Shown: positions 24,818 through 37,721, counted from the first letter of the stretch. The stretch is 64,000 bases of DNA from Paramacrobiotus metropolitanus (GCF_019649055.1 NW_026570248.1:1054001-1118000); one strand, 5' to 3'. The notes: generated by a model from the sequence alone, not told the origin. Numbers and translations are program-made.

Positions 24818-26139
24818 TTAAGATTCCATCAAAGTCTCCAGCAGTTCAGGGGCTCGATCTTCCCAACCGGACATGAAGCGGTCGTACTCTTCCGGTGTGG
24901 GTGGATCCAGTCCGTTCTGCTTTGCCGCAAGACACATAATACGATAACCTGCATAAATTTAGAACCCGTTGCTCGGTACTGTTGCAGTTTTAATCTGCAG
25001 AGTGAGGAATGCGCAACAACTACAGAAGGTCTGTACTGATTTATGATACAACTGTACCTCACACCACACCTGGATCACGGCAGTTAAGTAGATCCCAACA
25101 GGAAAGGCAGCAAGTGGTGGAATACCGCCAGCAACTTCGGAGACAGACGAAAAGCGGCCAAATACACAGGACAAAGACGATTAGGCCGATTGTCGTTAAA
25201 ATAACTCCGGTGTACAATTGGACTTTCAGCTCAGGTGAAATTTGCAAATCTTCCACGAAATCAGGCTATAAAACGAAATTGAAAACATTTCACAGCTTTA
25301 CGAATATAAGGCCGCGCAGTTTGTATAAGAAGCTACCAACCAACGAGGTGCAGCTTTGTTTTACGAAAACGAAATTACATGTTTGTTTCGCGATTAATTA
25401 GGACAAATACTCGTGCTCGTGAGCTGCGGTCCTGTGGAATGTAAGGTCACGAGACAAATGGTTGCTGGCAACTTGCTGCCGGCATATGGTATGATTATGG
25501 TACTCGTACGCATAAGCAAAAAGTCTAAGCTATCCTAATGATCTTTCGATATAATACATGCTAATACTCGATAAGAATTTTAATTATCTTTTAGAAATTA
25601 GGTAGAATAAGTTTGAGAAAAGAAAACAATATTATCGTCGGCTGATTGTTGCAAAAACACGGAAGTCGTGGGTCCATTCAGGTTCGCGCTTTAGAATCCG
25701 TGACTTGTGAATGAATATTCCCAGTCATCAAAATTATTCAGTATGGATTGATAAAAGTTTTTGCAATAGCACCAAAGAACGGAAAAGGTTAAAAATTAAG
25801 GGGTCGAGCAGTTCAACCATAACTAAAAATAAAACATATTCTATTGTCAGCCGGGTGTTGTAGTTGACGTACGTACCTCTTGTTCTACAGCATTGTTGGT
25901 TTCGGCAGCACGTCGGAATCTGAAGCCGGGTAACGAAGGTGGAAAATCCTTCCCAGAATTTTCGATGATATGTTTGACCGAAGAGGACGAATCATCTGGA
26001 AAAACTGCATCGGCATTTGCAGTTCCATTGATTTGGGATCCCGAAGCAAGCAGAACTGGAGGCAACTCTTCAAAACTTTGGTGCGACTCGTTAAAGGAAA
26101 GTTTATATTCCGCTTGCCATGAAAACGAAATGAATTTCT
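24818..26139 (-). CDS. single-pass membrane protein of unknown family, N-terminus unresolved
   Basis: Not recognised. Three exons join in phase: about 26139-25877, 25265-25070 and 24948-24818. The first has no upstream ATG in frame up to a plausible acceptor at 26140, so another 5' exon is likely. The N-terminal part reads FISFSWQAEYKLSFNESHQ, with an N-glycosylation site NES, then a Ser-rich linker. One strong transmembrane segment follows (VILTTIGLIVFVLCIWPLFV), then at once a Cys cluster (CLRSCWRY, CCLSCW, LNC) suited to palmitoylation. The 43-codon tail LDPPTPEEYDRFMSGWEDRA is acidic and looks cytoplasmic. A type I membrane topology is inference. It lies tail to tail with UBE2N, 437 bases apart. 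Confidence 0.6.
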
Positions 26140-29100
26140 CTGGAAAATTTTGGTGCCAGTTTGTAATAGAAAAATACCTGCCGGTATGCTTGAAATTGCA
26201 TTATAAATGCATAATTGGTGGTTATTAGTAACTTTTAAAGGTTTCTACGATGAATTAATTAAATGCGATGATTTTATGGTTATGTGCTCAACTTGTAAGA
26301 ACGTTAACTTGTAAGAGTAGGGTAGGTATTGTGAATATTATGATGAGTAGGAAACATAAAAAACTAATAGGTAGCTGATATATAACAATTTCTTACATTC
26401 CGGTCTCACTGAACATGAATATGCGACGTTATAAATCGGTACGCAACGCTGTAACTGTATCAACTACTGTAATATCTGAAAGTTTTCAGAAATGGCGGGA
26501 GTGTTCATGAATTGATCATGAATTTGAACACTTACAGATTACAGAGTAACTATAAATATATTGTACATAACAAGTTTAACAGATTTTGATAAAAACAAGC
26601 AAAATGATTAACAGAAGAGCCACACGGGAGCTCGGTGTTCGGTTTATCAAACGTATACTACGAGCAAACAGCTGAAGTGAGTAAAACGATAAAATTTGAA
26701 TACTCTTACACTAGTGACTATGTAGGTAGTAATTCATTGGGTAAAATTGTGTAATTCACACATCTGATTCACATCCTACCGATTAACAGTATTTTCGTTC
26801 TGTAATCTGGGATAAAAACTTGACAAGATGATTCAGGTAAAGCCTAAACAGTCCGACGCTTTTAAGTTATTACTTAGTGAATTTAGAATCTGCAGATTTA
26901 GTTTTTCTACGCTACATATTTCCGGCATTACCTGCGAAGGCCACTTGGTTAAGAAACAGTGATGCATGGCAGTAAAAGGAGATTGTGTTGCCACGTTTTT
27001 CCATTGCGTTGACCACCCGGGAAAGCTGCAGCGAGACGTTCAGATGCAAGAGAATAATAACAATAAATATGTAGTTTAAGTTTTTGTCGTAATTGCCTTT
27101 GTGTTTTTATTTGGAACTAACCTAATTCTTCCAACGATTTCAAATACGTATAGAAATTTTTACAATCGCACGATTAAGATGACATTCGAGGATTGGGTGC
27201 GAGAGAATTTCCGCAACGACAAGAATATAAGAAGATTTGAAAATCAATAGCTGCTTAATAATTATAGGATTCGAGCATCACTTTTTTTAAAGTTAATTAA
27301 GTTTTCTTTGTGCTTGACTCCGCAGTTACAGAGCAAAATTTTGATGTTAACAATTTTAATGATATTCATAATATGTGTTTAAAATTTCATTAATGCACGA
27401 TGGTGATTTCACGATATTGTGGTTGCATCTGCTAGGGTTGTTTACAATTTTAAACAAAAGTCAAGTAGCTTAAATTTTGCGATGGTCTCAAAGTAATCAG
27501 TCCCTTTTTTAAAATTTTTGATTTAGATTTTTTTATGAAACCTTATACGACAGCTGTTCTGGTGTTGTGATCATCGCGCGCTGTTAAGTGATTTATTCAA
27601 TAGTTACATATTGTTTAAAATTTTCTCGGTAACCATGGAGCATGGAGCAGTGCGGAATGGAATGGTTCGATTTTTAGTACTTACTTAAACATAATTAAGT
27701 ATTTATGATAATTAATTTTTGTATAGCTGCTTATGCATTTACATACGGAGTTGTTTGTATTTCAACAGTTATTAAATTTTAATAATTATGTACTTTACGA
27801 TGTACGTTTGCAGATGTACGTTCTCTAGAGTATAGTGCTGCCGGCTATACTGGAATGACCACTGTTTCGATTCCCAAGTTTTAGACTAGAACTGCTAGGT
27901 AGATAAAAATAGTACCGGCATTCAGATTTTTGGTGTCGAGAATTAAAGAAACTGTTCCACATAATTATAATTTGCATACTGGTATGTCGGGAATTACATA
28001 ACCTATGCGTGTATGCATGCCAGGTACAGTACGATACACACGCGTACATTGCTTCCTTTTTTTAGTCTTCTTGTGTCTACCAAGGTTAACAAAAATGGGA
28101 ATACGATACGGTTTCGGCACTCGTACTGATCTTCTTTTTCTATTTTGTTCTGTTCTTTTCCAGTTTCAAAATCATATTCTGAATACTAATTGTGAATATT
28201 ATGATGATTTAGAATATATGGTTTAGAAACTGTAAAAGAACGGAACAGAACTGAAAAAGATCATAAACGGATGGTGCAGGCAGACTGCATGATGCCGACT
28301 GTATTGGGTCTTGTCGATTGTAATGGTTAATTTTTGTAAAGTCGAATCTTAATACATATTGATCGATGTGCTCATCAGGCAACATACCAAAAATTATTAG
28401 CATACTTTGCATTTGCAATATTTGCAGTTTACCTCTATACAGTACCTTCAGAGGTGCATACCCATGCTATTAACAGAAATAATGGGGACGAAGGATGTTC
28501 GTTGACCTTTCGTATCAGTACGTATTGTCCACGATCACGAAAATTGTAACTTTTCTACGCTAGAACGTATGGTACTCGTATCAAACTATCGATCAGGCAG
28601 CAGACCGGGTGTCAAGCGTCAAAATTGATTATTTTAAAATGTAATTATCATGGTACGTGTGCGTAATGCACTTGCAGATACAGCCTTGTTGTACAATAGG
28701 CCTACAGCAATTTAGTAATAATTGATATTAAATTTGTATTATGGACTATGATACATCTGCATACTCCCGAACCTACAGTTGTGTACTGCAAAAGATCATT
28801 TTTGGTTTTTTGGATCGTATTATAAATTTTTTAAATTCACTACTTCTGTTATGAATTCTGGAAATTGTTATTTACTGTGGTCATAGATTTGCGGAACTTT
28901 GATAAGAATATATATAAGATCAAAATACGCATACTTACTTGAAATTGCTTCTAAATTTGTTATTTTGCAAAGCAGATATTATTGCTATACACTTTCACTC
29001 GTTTTCTAAGTGTTGTGCTGGGTGCTGGGTTAGTTGTATTCATCAAGCGAAATATTCAGTTTATTTCTGTAAATATAAATAATTGAATGTTCCCTCAAAG

Positions 29101-29860
29101 GCGTTCAAAGTAAAGCTGGCAATGGTGCAATCTTTTGTCAATTAGTAATATATTTGATGAAAGAAACAAATAACAAGCTGGCTTTATTGACAGAATTATT
29201 TTTTCTTAATAAATTAAAGCCAGTCAGTCTACCGTGCTTGATCTGGTTGCCGGTATTGCAGAAGATATCGCACTACAACGTTTTGCATCGGTCTGAAGAT
29301 TTTTGCTCGAGTGTTGATGTTGCAGGAAGCTAGTCAAGCGTGAATGTTGCTACCTTCGCACGCTATAATTTACCTGCGGATAGTACCAGCATCTCAGTCC
29401 ACCCCAACGCTTTTTTAAGGCAGAAATTTATTTGACCGAGATTCAGCATCTTGACTGCAATGGAATATAATATGTGCTGACGTTATGACACCATCCTCCG
29501 CATATCTTTCGATTCGGTGGAGATCGTACTGTTACCTGGTTGCACATGAGAGTTTGCTCGCATTATGATTGCCGCGGTTAAGCTATTTTGGAATGGTTCA
29601 CATGTTATGTGATTCGTGTGAGAGTATGCACAATGCTGATGCATTGATGAAATCTATATGTACGTATTTGCTCGTATGGAGCTTGGTTGGTTGGCAGCAT
29701 ACCGTTTTAAACTTATATCGTTTCCATCTGATCAGGTGGACATGTTCGTGTTAAAATAATTTATATGGTTTACACTTTAAACAAGCACAGTTGCAGTCGA
29801 TTTTGCATAAGCGCGTTATGAAGTGATGATTGCCGGGTACAAACAGATTGCACCTGTACA
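26140..29860. other. 3.7 kb without a recognised gene
   Basis: AT-rich, with scattered frames below 75 codons and no family resemblance. No tRNA-like or rRNA-like segment was noticed. The 5' exon and promoter of the membrane-protein gene should lie near its left edge. Confidence 0.45.
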
Positions 29861-30133
29861 TTAGAGCTGATTTTTTGTGGTTAATGTCTTCGAATTCCAT
29901 GCCTGAATACCGGCAAGATTTCGCTGATTTTGCGCAAGGAGGTTAAACTTTATGGAATAATGTTGTAATCGTAAAGCAAAAGTCAAGTCATCTTTATCGT
30001 CTTCTGGCACTTGTACACCGTATCCGGAAGGATTTACCCCAAAACTTGTCATTTCCCAACAATCCAGATTTACAAAACCACCCAATTTGCAAACTCCTTT
30101 TTGCGCTTTTCTCTTTTTTCCATTCACGCGCAC
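29861..30133 (-). CDS. uncertain exon-like open frame
   Basis: A 90-codon frame whose central part (VCKLGGFVNLDCWEMTSFG to PEDDKDDLTFALRL) has more protein-like composition than the surrounding DNA; it stays open upstream as RYPKPTKRAVRVNG. No family recognised and no convincing flanking splice sites or start. It could be an exon, a decayed copy or chance. Confidence 0.15.
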   Translation of the reverse strand: MRVNGKKRKAQKGVCKLGGFVNLDCWEMTSFGVNPSGYGVQVPEDDKDDLTFALRLQHYSIKFNLLAQNQRNLAGIQAWNSKTLTTKNQL

Positions 30134-30921
30134 AGCCCTCTTAGTTGGTTTCGGATATCGCAGAAGTAAGGAGCTGAAGACGGATTAGTGAATATTACTG
30201 AAATTTGTTAGCTTCAAACTTTAATTAAGCACGAATGAGTATAGCATATTAGTGCGACTTTATAAAGTGCCGGTTTTAATTACAGTTTACTCGTACAGTA
30301 CTGAAATCTGAAAGTAAGCACGAAAAAAATAAAAAGGCTGGTTTGGGTACGAACACCCGCGGGCTACAGCGATTGGTTCAGTTTTTGTTAACTACTGTAT
30401 AATGCGCGCACCCCAACGGGTGGACATCCCGTATTTTGTTGTGGTATCTCACAACTCGTTCTTGTCTTCCTGGCCTGTAAACGATTTCAAATTTTTCTGT
30501 TTTTGTTTTTAATTTTTCTGTCCATTGTAGAATCTTTTAAAAGTACACGGATGTTATTAATTTTGAATTTGTTAACGTGGTTTCTCGCCTCTTGGTACTG
30601 CTTGAAATTTGCTAAATTAGCGGACTGCGAAAGTCAGTACCATAATAGTGATAATACAGTAATAATTTTACTCATTGCCAGCTTGCTGCTTGCACAAACG
30701 ATAAATCTGGCAGATTGTAGCGTTGTTGTCTTCACGTAAGTGCAGTGTTGAACGTTGATGTGATTGAAGTTCTTAAGTCTGTTAACCAGCGTTTAAAAAG
30801 TAAAATTGCTTATTTGGAGTTCGTTCGGTAATGGTTTGCATCAATCATTCCAGCTTACTGTCCACTGACAATGTGGCGGCCAGAGTGTCAGGGCTAACTG
30901 AAACCTAGTCCGGATGCGAAG

Positions 30922-33900
30922 ATGAATGTTCCATCGCGAAAAGTAACAAAAATTGCGGAAGTGGAGGCCCACTCCACCGCCGTAACATGTCTCGCACTGG
31001 GCCAAATGAACGGCCGTGTGCTTGCCACTGGAGGAGCGGATTGTTTGGTTAATTTGTGGATTGTGGGACAAAAAACTCCTCTTAAATCGCTGGCTGGGTT
31101 ACCATCAGCTGCGGTCTGTGTAAAATTCGACCCTACCGAGGAATCTGTGGTCGCTGGCTCGACTTCAGGCTCGCTTAAAGTAAGTGAATTTCTGAAAATG
31201 TTTGAAATAATAATAAATGGTGCTGAATCTGTAAAAACAGATTTTTTTGCGGCTTAGCGATTTCCCGGATAGCATTTTTTTTGTTAGAAAACTTTCTAAA
31301 AGCGTAAACAGGTGGTCGGAGACATTAACCACTGTGTGATCATGTTTCACTATTTGTTGTAAACTGTAAACATTTTGCTTTAATAAACCGTTATTTGTCT
31401 TTGCTGTGTTTTTTTGTTCCACAACAACCGATATATTCCTGACTTCGTTAACTTGTTTTAGGTGTGGGACCTGGCGGCAGATAAAATCAAGCGAACCCTG
31501 ACTGGGCACAAGTCCGATGTTACGGTAAAGTTTATATAAATATTTATTGAAGAATGCAGAGATTGTCTGCGTAGGTAGAAAACCGGATTGTTTGAGTGTT
31601 ACTGTTATTTGCTGATTTGACTGGCACCGTGCGTAAGCGCTGGGCTGCTTTCACAATAATCTGTTCTGCAGTTGCGTTACATTGAGTTTATTTGTATTTG
31701 TCATTCTTTCTTTATACTTCCGACATGATTCGTATCTGTTTGCACAATTTGTTTTAGGGCTTAATAAGGCTAATAGTGAATTCAGTATTTATGACATTTT
31801 GTCCGTGGTAGTTACAATGTCGCGCCCAGCGATTTGATCAGACATTGTTGGCTTACCAAAAATGTGTCCGCACTAAGTACATCGCTCATCAATTATGACA
31901 CCATTTTGCTATTGTATCGCTTTTAGATGTTTCTGAAGATCGGAAGTGGTTATTGATGACAGTTTAATTAAGTAGCGCGTTCTTATTTTCTGTCACATAT
32001 TTGTAAAATTATTATTTTATCATGAAAGATAGTTTTTCTGTACGAATACTCTTAGCGGAGTGTACTTTACTTGTCGATTTGGAAATGTTGTAAAGTTTTT
32101 GGCAGATACCTATTTCAGTTCAGTTATGGCAGTGTCGTGTTTATTCACGTAGCATTTCAGTGAAATCAGAGCAGAATTGGTACTCGAGAAAGCGAACGTT
32201 AATCTCTCGAGACAGGCAGTCAGTGCTCAAGTACGTCGCACCTGCTGTTCAATCGCGCACCGGATCTGGCGTTTTATCGGCTGGATTGATTGTGCCGTTT
32301 AATAGGCGGTCGGTGCCAAGTTATGACTGTTGAGTTTAATCGTTTAACGATAGGTTGTAATTCAATCATTTTTTGCAAATGCACATGCTTACGCATATGT
32401 TGTTACCGTATGCGGCTTTCAGAACATTGGCACACGGACAAAGCTTAGCCTTGAAATAGGCAGCATTGTATTCAAATATGTACCTAACCTGTATTTTGCT
32501 ATTCTTATCTAGGCTGTGGATTTCCTGCCGCTTGATCCAAATTTTATCGTCAGCGGGTCGACCGACTTGCAGGTAAAAATTTGGGATCTGCGCCAGAAAG
32601 CTTGCGTGATATCCTTCAAACAGCACCAGGACTCCATTAAGGATGTGCTGTTTTCGCCGCACGGTAAATGGATTACATCGGCTGGGATCGATGGCACGGT
32701 GCAAGTATATCAATGGCAAGCCGGAAAACTACTTAAGGAATTCGTGCATTCACGCAGTTCTCCCGTCTATTCATTGGCATTCCATCCCAATGACCTGCTG
32801 CTGGCCAGCGCCGGTCAAGATGGAGTTGTTAAGTTTTGGGATTTGGAAACTTTTGAAGCCATTAGTCAAACAGATAAGGAGACATCGGCAATTCGTTGCA
32901 TCAGATTTCAAAGAGATGGCTCTTCTTTGTTGGCCGGGTGCGATGATATTTTGAGGAATTACGGATGGGAGCCTAGCGCGTGCTTTGATGTGGTGCCGGT
33001 TGGATGGGGAAGGGTCGGAGATATGGCAGTATCAGGTGCAGTATTTCGTCGGCGAATAGAACTCAGGTTTAACCTTGCAAGTGTAACTGAGTGACGCTAA
33101 ACATCCGAGTTTTCAGTTGTTGGATATTTATTACTTCGAATCTATTTTGTAATGGTTGTTTTTACATTTCGAATGCTTTTTTAGGTCGTTCGAACCAACT
33201 CGTAACCGCGTCGGTGGGTAAATCAACAGTTGTTACTTACATTGTGGATCTCAGTCGCATTCGTGGGAAAGATACTGTCGTTGACGAGGCGGAAAAAATC
33301 GATAGCGGACCGGTGTACAAAACATTACCTCGCAAATTAAAAGATCCCAGCAAGCGTGTATCGCAAATCCCAGCCAAACTACCAGCGCGTAGCCGTAGCA
33401 AAGAGCCAAACAACCGCATTTCGTTGTACAATCTGAAAGCAAAGGAGAGTGCCGTGGACGCCAACGAAGTTTTCGCTCCCACTAGACAGTTGAATCGCTC
33501 GCCTCCGCGGGATCCGAGCCCCTCCAGTCCCTCGGGTTCCTCGCCTGTCCGTGCTCGCCGGAAGTCGGTGTCGCCAGGACGAAAGACAGTTAAGCCACTG
33601 TTTCATTCTCGAAACCGAAAGTCTGGACCAAATGTGCAGATTATTCGGCCTTTACCGAAAGGTAGTGAGGTGGGAAAAGATAACGGCAAAATTAACACTC
33701 GGACCTCCGCGCCCATTTCTCGTTCCCAGAGTGATAATTTCGCATTACCTGACACTGTGAAGATCGGCGTGCCATTCACTAAGCCCTACTTTCATATTCC
33801 TGATAATAATTTGCCGTCCGTGATAGATGAACCGTTTGGTTCATCCTTGCCCGCACATTTCCGTCCCCCTGTGATGCCGGTGTATCCTGTATCGAAGCAT

Positions 33901-35020
33901 TATCCTATGGATCAGGAAGCACAGCCATACGATACCAGTGATGTGTTTGCTATGTACGAAACCAGTAATCTCAACGGTGCGGCGTTAAATCGCATAAGGA
34001 TTAGCCACGCGCCATTGATCGTTATGTTGCGCAATCGCCTGGAGAACCTTAGGTCCATTCAGCAGATGTGGTCCCAAGGTGACGTAAAGGTAGGCTTATT
34101 TATGAAATGAAAAACTGCATCGGATAGTAACAGCAGCCTGCGGAAACGCGGGCAATAAAAATATTTTGATCTGTTAGCCTAACAGTAAGACGTAAAGGAC
34201 TCTTTTTGGATGCCGTCCGGTGTATGCGTACGGTCGTTATCGCGGAAGGAATTTATTGCAAAAGAAGTGCAGTAGGATAATCAAATTGTTCTACTAGAAG
34301 ATGATCGAGCAACGTGGTTGACTCTTTGATTGGCCATTTAATTCATTATTTGCGATTTTTGAATAATAGTCGGAAACTGATGATTCAGTTATGCAATAGT
34401 CAGTCTGTGATCCTTAAGAGTCAGATCGACCGCAGTCTTTATTGCGCAGTTGCGTTTAATTTGGCGTACTTGGTATTTATTTTCTGTATGCCTTTCGTTG
34501 TATTGACTTGCCGTTCTTGCAGGCTATCGTCGATGGAGTAATAAGATTTAACGATCCGGCCGTATTGGTTGATGTGCTCAATATTTTTTGCACCAAACCA
34601 TCATTGTGGACCCTCGATTGTTGCTCGTTGGTTTTACCGCATTTACACAAACTTATTTCTCATAAGTTTGAGAGCTACATTCTTGCCGCTGTGGCTATTT
34701 TAAAGCTATCGCTCAAGACATTTGGTCCGATCATCAAAACTAACCTTAACGCTGTTCCGAGTTTTGGTGTGAACATTTCCCAGGAAGAACGGTAAGATCG
34801 GTGCAATTTAATTCGCCTCTATTATTATAATGTTATATTGTGTTGTTGTTTGTTTAACACTTGCTTATCTTAATGACGTTTTAGTGTGCAAAAGAGTCGG
34901 ATTTGTTACAGCCACCTTCTGCTGCTACGTGAGTTCATCGAGAAAGATAGTCGAAATCACTCTCAGAATCTGAAAAAGGAATGCCGGCAGATTAAGTTAT
35001 TGATGCAGGGACTGGAATAA
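30922..35020 (+). CDS. KATNB1: katanin p80 WD40-containing subunit B1
   Basis: Regulatory subunit of the microtubule-severing ATPase katanin; targets the p60 subunit to centrosomes and spindle poles. Exons: 30922-31179, 31462-31524, 32513-33035, 33185-34089, 34523-34791 and 34885-35020; 717 residues. Residues ~1-300 form a six-blade WD40 propeller ([48 protein letters not shown]) ending with [20 protein letters not shown], typical of p80. A Ser/Pro/Arg-rich disordered linker lies in exon 4 ([20 protein letters not shown]). The C-terminal con80 domain, which binds p60, begins [19 protein letters not shown] and ends [16 protein letters not shown]. Intron 2 is ~990 bases and carries nothing I recognise. 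Identity is secure. Confidence 0.95.
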
Positions 35021-36396
35021 TAGCTTTTAATAAGTATATTCGTTGATCTTAAATTTTTGATTTTGTTTTTTCGTTGGTATTTCCTGATGCCTTTGTAAAA
35101 TTCCTGGATTTTATTTGTGGTGCAACTGGGAAATTTGGTCGGTGTATTGCAGATTTTACGATGCTCTGTGCAAAGTTTGCATTACTGACTGACCTTTTAA
35201 TATTGATACAGTTAACTTCTTACGATAAAAAGAGCACATGAGAATAAAATTCGATCTTCTCTTTCTGCATTCATTCAGCCGATTTTATGACCTACAGGCT
35301 ACCTTGTCAGCGATCACATATGCTCGTAAAGAATGCAGCAACCGATTTTTACCGGGCGGAGTCTTGAGTCTCTGGACAAGGGACGCCGGTACTCTGGCAC
35401 TGTGTATGTCCTGCAGCCAAAAAGATACGTACTTTCCCAGATTTATTATTATTCTTTTATACTGCCTGGCTAGTTACGTATTATGTATATAACTCTTTCA
35501 GTCGTACCTACTACCTACTATCCCCAAAAAGCTATGGATCAAAATAGTTGTAAATTAAAATACTTACTCCGAGTAAGTAGCTCGTGTACTTTTCCTTCGG
35601 AATTCAGACTGTTTGATTACAAATGCACTGCTCTGCTACACAGTTATTACAGAAGCCCTATTTCCATAATGGTTCGCACGCATTCTCCCAAATTTTATGC
35701 GCCATTAGCCCTTATAAGATGATTTTTGGTTATTCTTTTATAACAATTACCGGGACTTTTAATAATAACTGACCATAAGTTACGGTACGCGTCCAAGGTT
35801 ACTTACAATTAACATTAATTCTGTAGCCAAAGTACTCGATTTATTTACTACGGTACAAGTACTCAAATTGAGTACAGCCATTTAAAATAATTTTAATCAC
35901 ACTTTCGTTGCAAGAATAATTTTCTTTCCTTTATTAATACTGTACTTTAGTAGCACAGCAAAGTACTGTACCTCAAAAAGGAAAGAAAGTACAGTAAAAA
36001 TTTTGGTTTGGTGGAAGTGGAAGCAGACCCGACCCGTATTGCGGAATAGCCAATGGTCAGGAGGCTTTTATGATTATGTAAGAACGCTGACCAATCGATG
36101 ATGCGTGAGGGTCAAGCAGTACAGTTATACACACTTTCAAGTACGGTAGTTTCCACTGAGGTATGAACTGCATTTACTTAAGTACATCGCTTTGTTTGAA
36201 TGACTGCATTTACATCGCTTTGTTTGGAGAAGATTAGTCCATTCAAATAATTTCGCTTTTACAGTTTTACCTTAGATTAAATATCAGGAGCTGTTTCCAG
36301 TATTTTGTTCTGGCATTCAGTAGAGATTAGCGTCGTGGGTTTCACTTCAGTTTCAGTAGACCAGTGCTGTATTAGAAGGAACGTCGAGCCTAAAAC
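35021..36396. other. 1.4 kb spacer downstream of KATNB1
   Basis: AT-rich, with many AGTACTGTA/TACAGTA words around 35800-36000. A short imperfect duplication of CTGCATTTAC plus ATCGCTTTGTTTG occurs at about 36168-36225. No gene recognised. The promoter of the Cys-rich peptide gene should lie at the right end. Confidence 0.45.
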
Positions 36397-37712
36397 ATGG
36401 ATCGATCAACTGTACTTATTGTTTTTTTCGCTGGAATGATATTGATGGCGATAACCAACGTGAACTGCACGCTCGGAGTGTCCAGGTATTTTTTTCAAAT
36501 GTTGAATCCCGAGCAATAGCATCTGCTTTTAAGGTGCAATTCTTTCTAAGAGTGTCTACAAGATCGAGCGTATGCAGTTTAGTTTCCTACTCTAGGCAGC
36601 ATCCGGGTCGCCATAAGGAGTTCTTTTAAAGTCTTCTCTAGACAACTTCGTCTAGAGTAACCCTTTTGTGTTTTTCGATTTCTTCTTGGGAATTTTTGTG
36701 GATAAATAGTGAGCCCTGCCATTTCTGGTTCGAACCAGATTGGCAGGGACAAGTTGTTCATAGGAACTACAGATACACTCTCCAGTGTACGAACTGCCTT
36801 CGGTTCTCGCAGCATCTTTTCGTGACTTTTATTCCTCTCATTATTCCTTACTTACCTTCATACTGCTCGAGTCATACGTCGGAACCCATTCTTGCCTATC
36901 TAATGGAGTCGTCAGGACGCTGGAGCCTGTGCTGCGGGAGCGACTGCATGCGCTGTGAGGGGGGACATTCTGGGGCGTCTGAATGTTGTGCTTCGAGTGA
37001 TCTGGGGGCTTGCCCTTATAACGCTTCGCGTTTGGCCCTTTTAACCAGTGATCTCGTCAGCGCGGCAATCGGTAAACCCCTAAATCCTGCTTTTATGGTA
37101 AATGCGCCCGAAGAACGTGGATCTGTGCTGTGGAGCCTTGTTGACTTCTGGAACTCTCACTGCGCGTTGGATCGTTTCATTTCATTGTTCATGTCGTTGG
37201 GGTATCGTGGAACGAACGTGGATCTCCCAGGCTCTGGATACGGATGGAGGAAGCGCGGATGTTTGCGGTCGGATTTTTCTGTTGTTACGCCCGAAGCAAT
37301 CTGGGGGCTTGCCCTTACAACGCTCTGCGTTTGGCCCTTAACCAGCGAGCTCGTTGGTGTGGCACCTGTGGATTCTGGCTGCTTGTTTGTAGTTTTTTCT
37401 GTCGGTCTCTGTATTTGCTAGGTTCTCGAATGTCGTAAAATCATCTTAATCGTCAGTTGTTTTCGCTTATGTTGGTTTGAACATTTTCATGGTGTCTGAA
37501 TCAACACTTACGGTTAATACTCTAGGCACTGCAAATGGCACGGTACCGCGCCCTTTTGTATGCCATCTTGTCCCAGTTCGAAGAAGAGTCTAATGGAGTC
37601 AAAATGCGGCAATAACAAGATCGCCTGTTGCTTGACGGGAATGAAAAAACTCTGCTGTCCAAAAGAACTCGACGTTACTCCGGAACAAGCAGCTGCGATG
37701 GCTATCGATTAG
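36397..37712 (+). CDS. small secreted cysteine-rich peptide, two-exon model
   Basis: Not a known family to me. Exon 1 (36397-36485) encodes a textbook signal peptide: MDRSTVLIVFFAGMILMAIT then NVNCTLGVS. Exon 2 (37577-37712) follows TCTTGTCCCAG and, joined in phase, gives a 74-residue precursor with CGNNKIACC and KKLCCPKE, i.e. seven Cys in all, six of them in exon 2, suggesting a disulphide-knotted secreted peptide. The frame stops at TAG 37710, but an alternative 48-base intron (37674-37721) would remove the stops and continue as EATKGATTIVDKYKGSAGW. The 1.1 kb intron holds a GC-rich duplicated segment that could include more exons. The mature function is unknown; joining these exons is inference. 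Confidence 0.45.
36636..36657. repeat. perfect 8-base-arm hairpin
   Basis: CTCTAGAC and GTCTAGAG flank the hexaloop AACTTC inside the intron of the Cys-rich peptide gene. Confidence 0.8.
36714..36748. repeat. 35-base near-perfect inverted repeat
   Basis: Arms CCCTGCCA/TGGCAGGG enclose the perfect palindrome TCTGGTTCGAACCAGA with only small bulges. It lies 56 bases after the hairpin at 36636 in the same intron. TTCGAA-centred inverted repeats can be transposon ends or regulatory hairpins; no transposon was recognised. Confidence 0.85.
36987..37365 (+). repeat. GC-rich direct duplication, two ~75-base copies 300 bases apart
   Basis: Copies at about 36987-37060 and 37287-37365 share TGTTGT, then TCTGGGGGCTTGCCCTTA, then GCGTTTGGCCCTT and ACCAG. 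The surrounding 36900-37420 is notably more GC-rich than its flanks and keeps one plus-strand frame open for 251 codons (36666-37421, without an ATG near the Cys-rich part), reading pairs of Cys such as SLCCGSDCMRC and ASECCASSDLGACPY. It may hold duplicated exons of the same secreted-peptide gene or a decayed copy. Confidence 0.7.
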
Positions 37713-37721
37713 GAATTATAG

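Noticed and set aside
30551-30739. Hydrophobic 62-codon frame upstream of KATNB1
   Set aside because: It is Leu/Ile-rich in AT-rich DNA without a recognisable family; probably chance.
36666-37421. 251-codon plus-strand frame taken as one gene
   Set aside because: It has no suitable ATG near the Cys-rich part and no family; kept only as possible exons in the repeat entry.
37700-37721. In-frame TAG codons as evidence of recoding
   Set aside because: TAG recoding is not expected in animal nuclei; a 48-base intron or simple termination explains it more easily.
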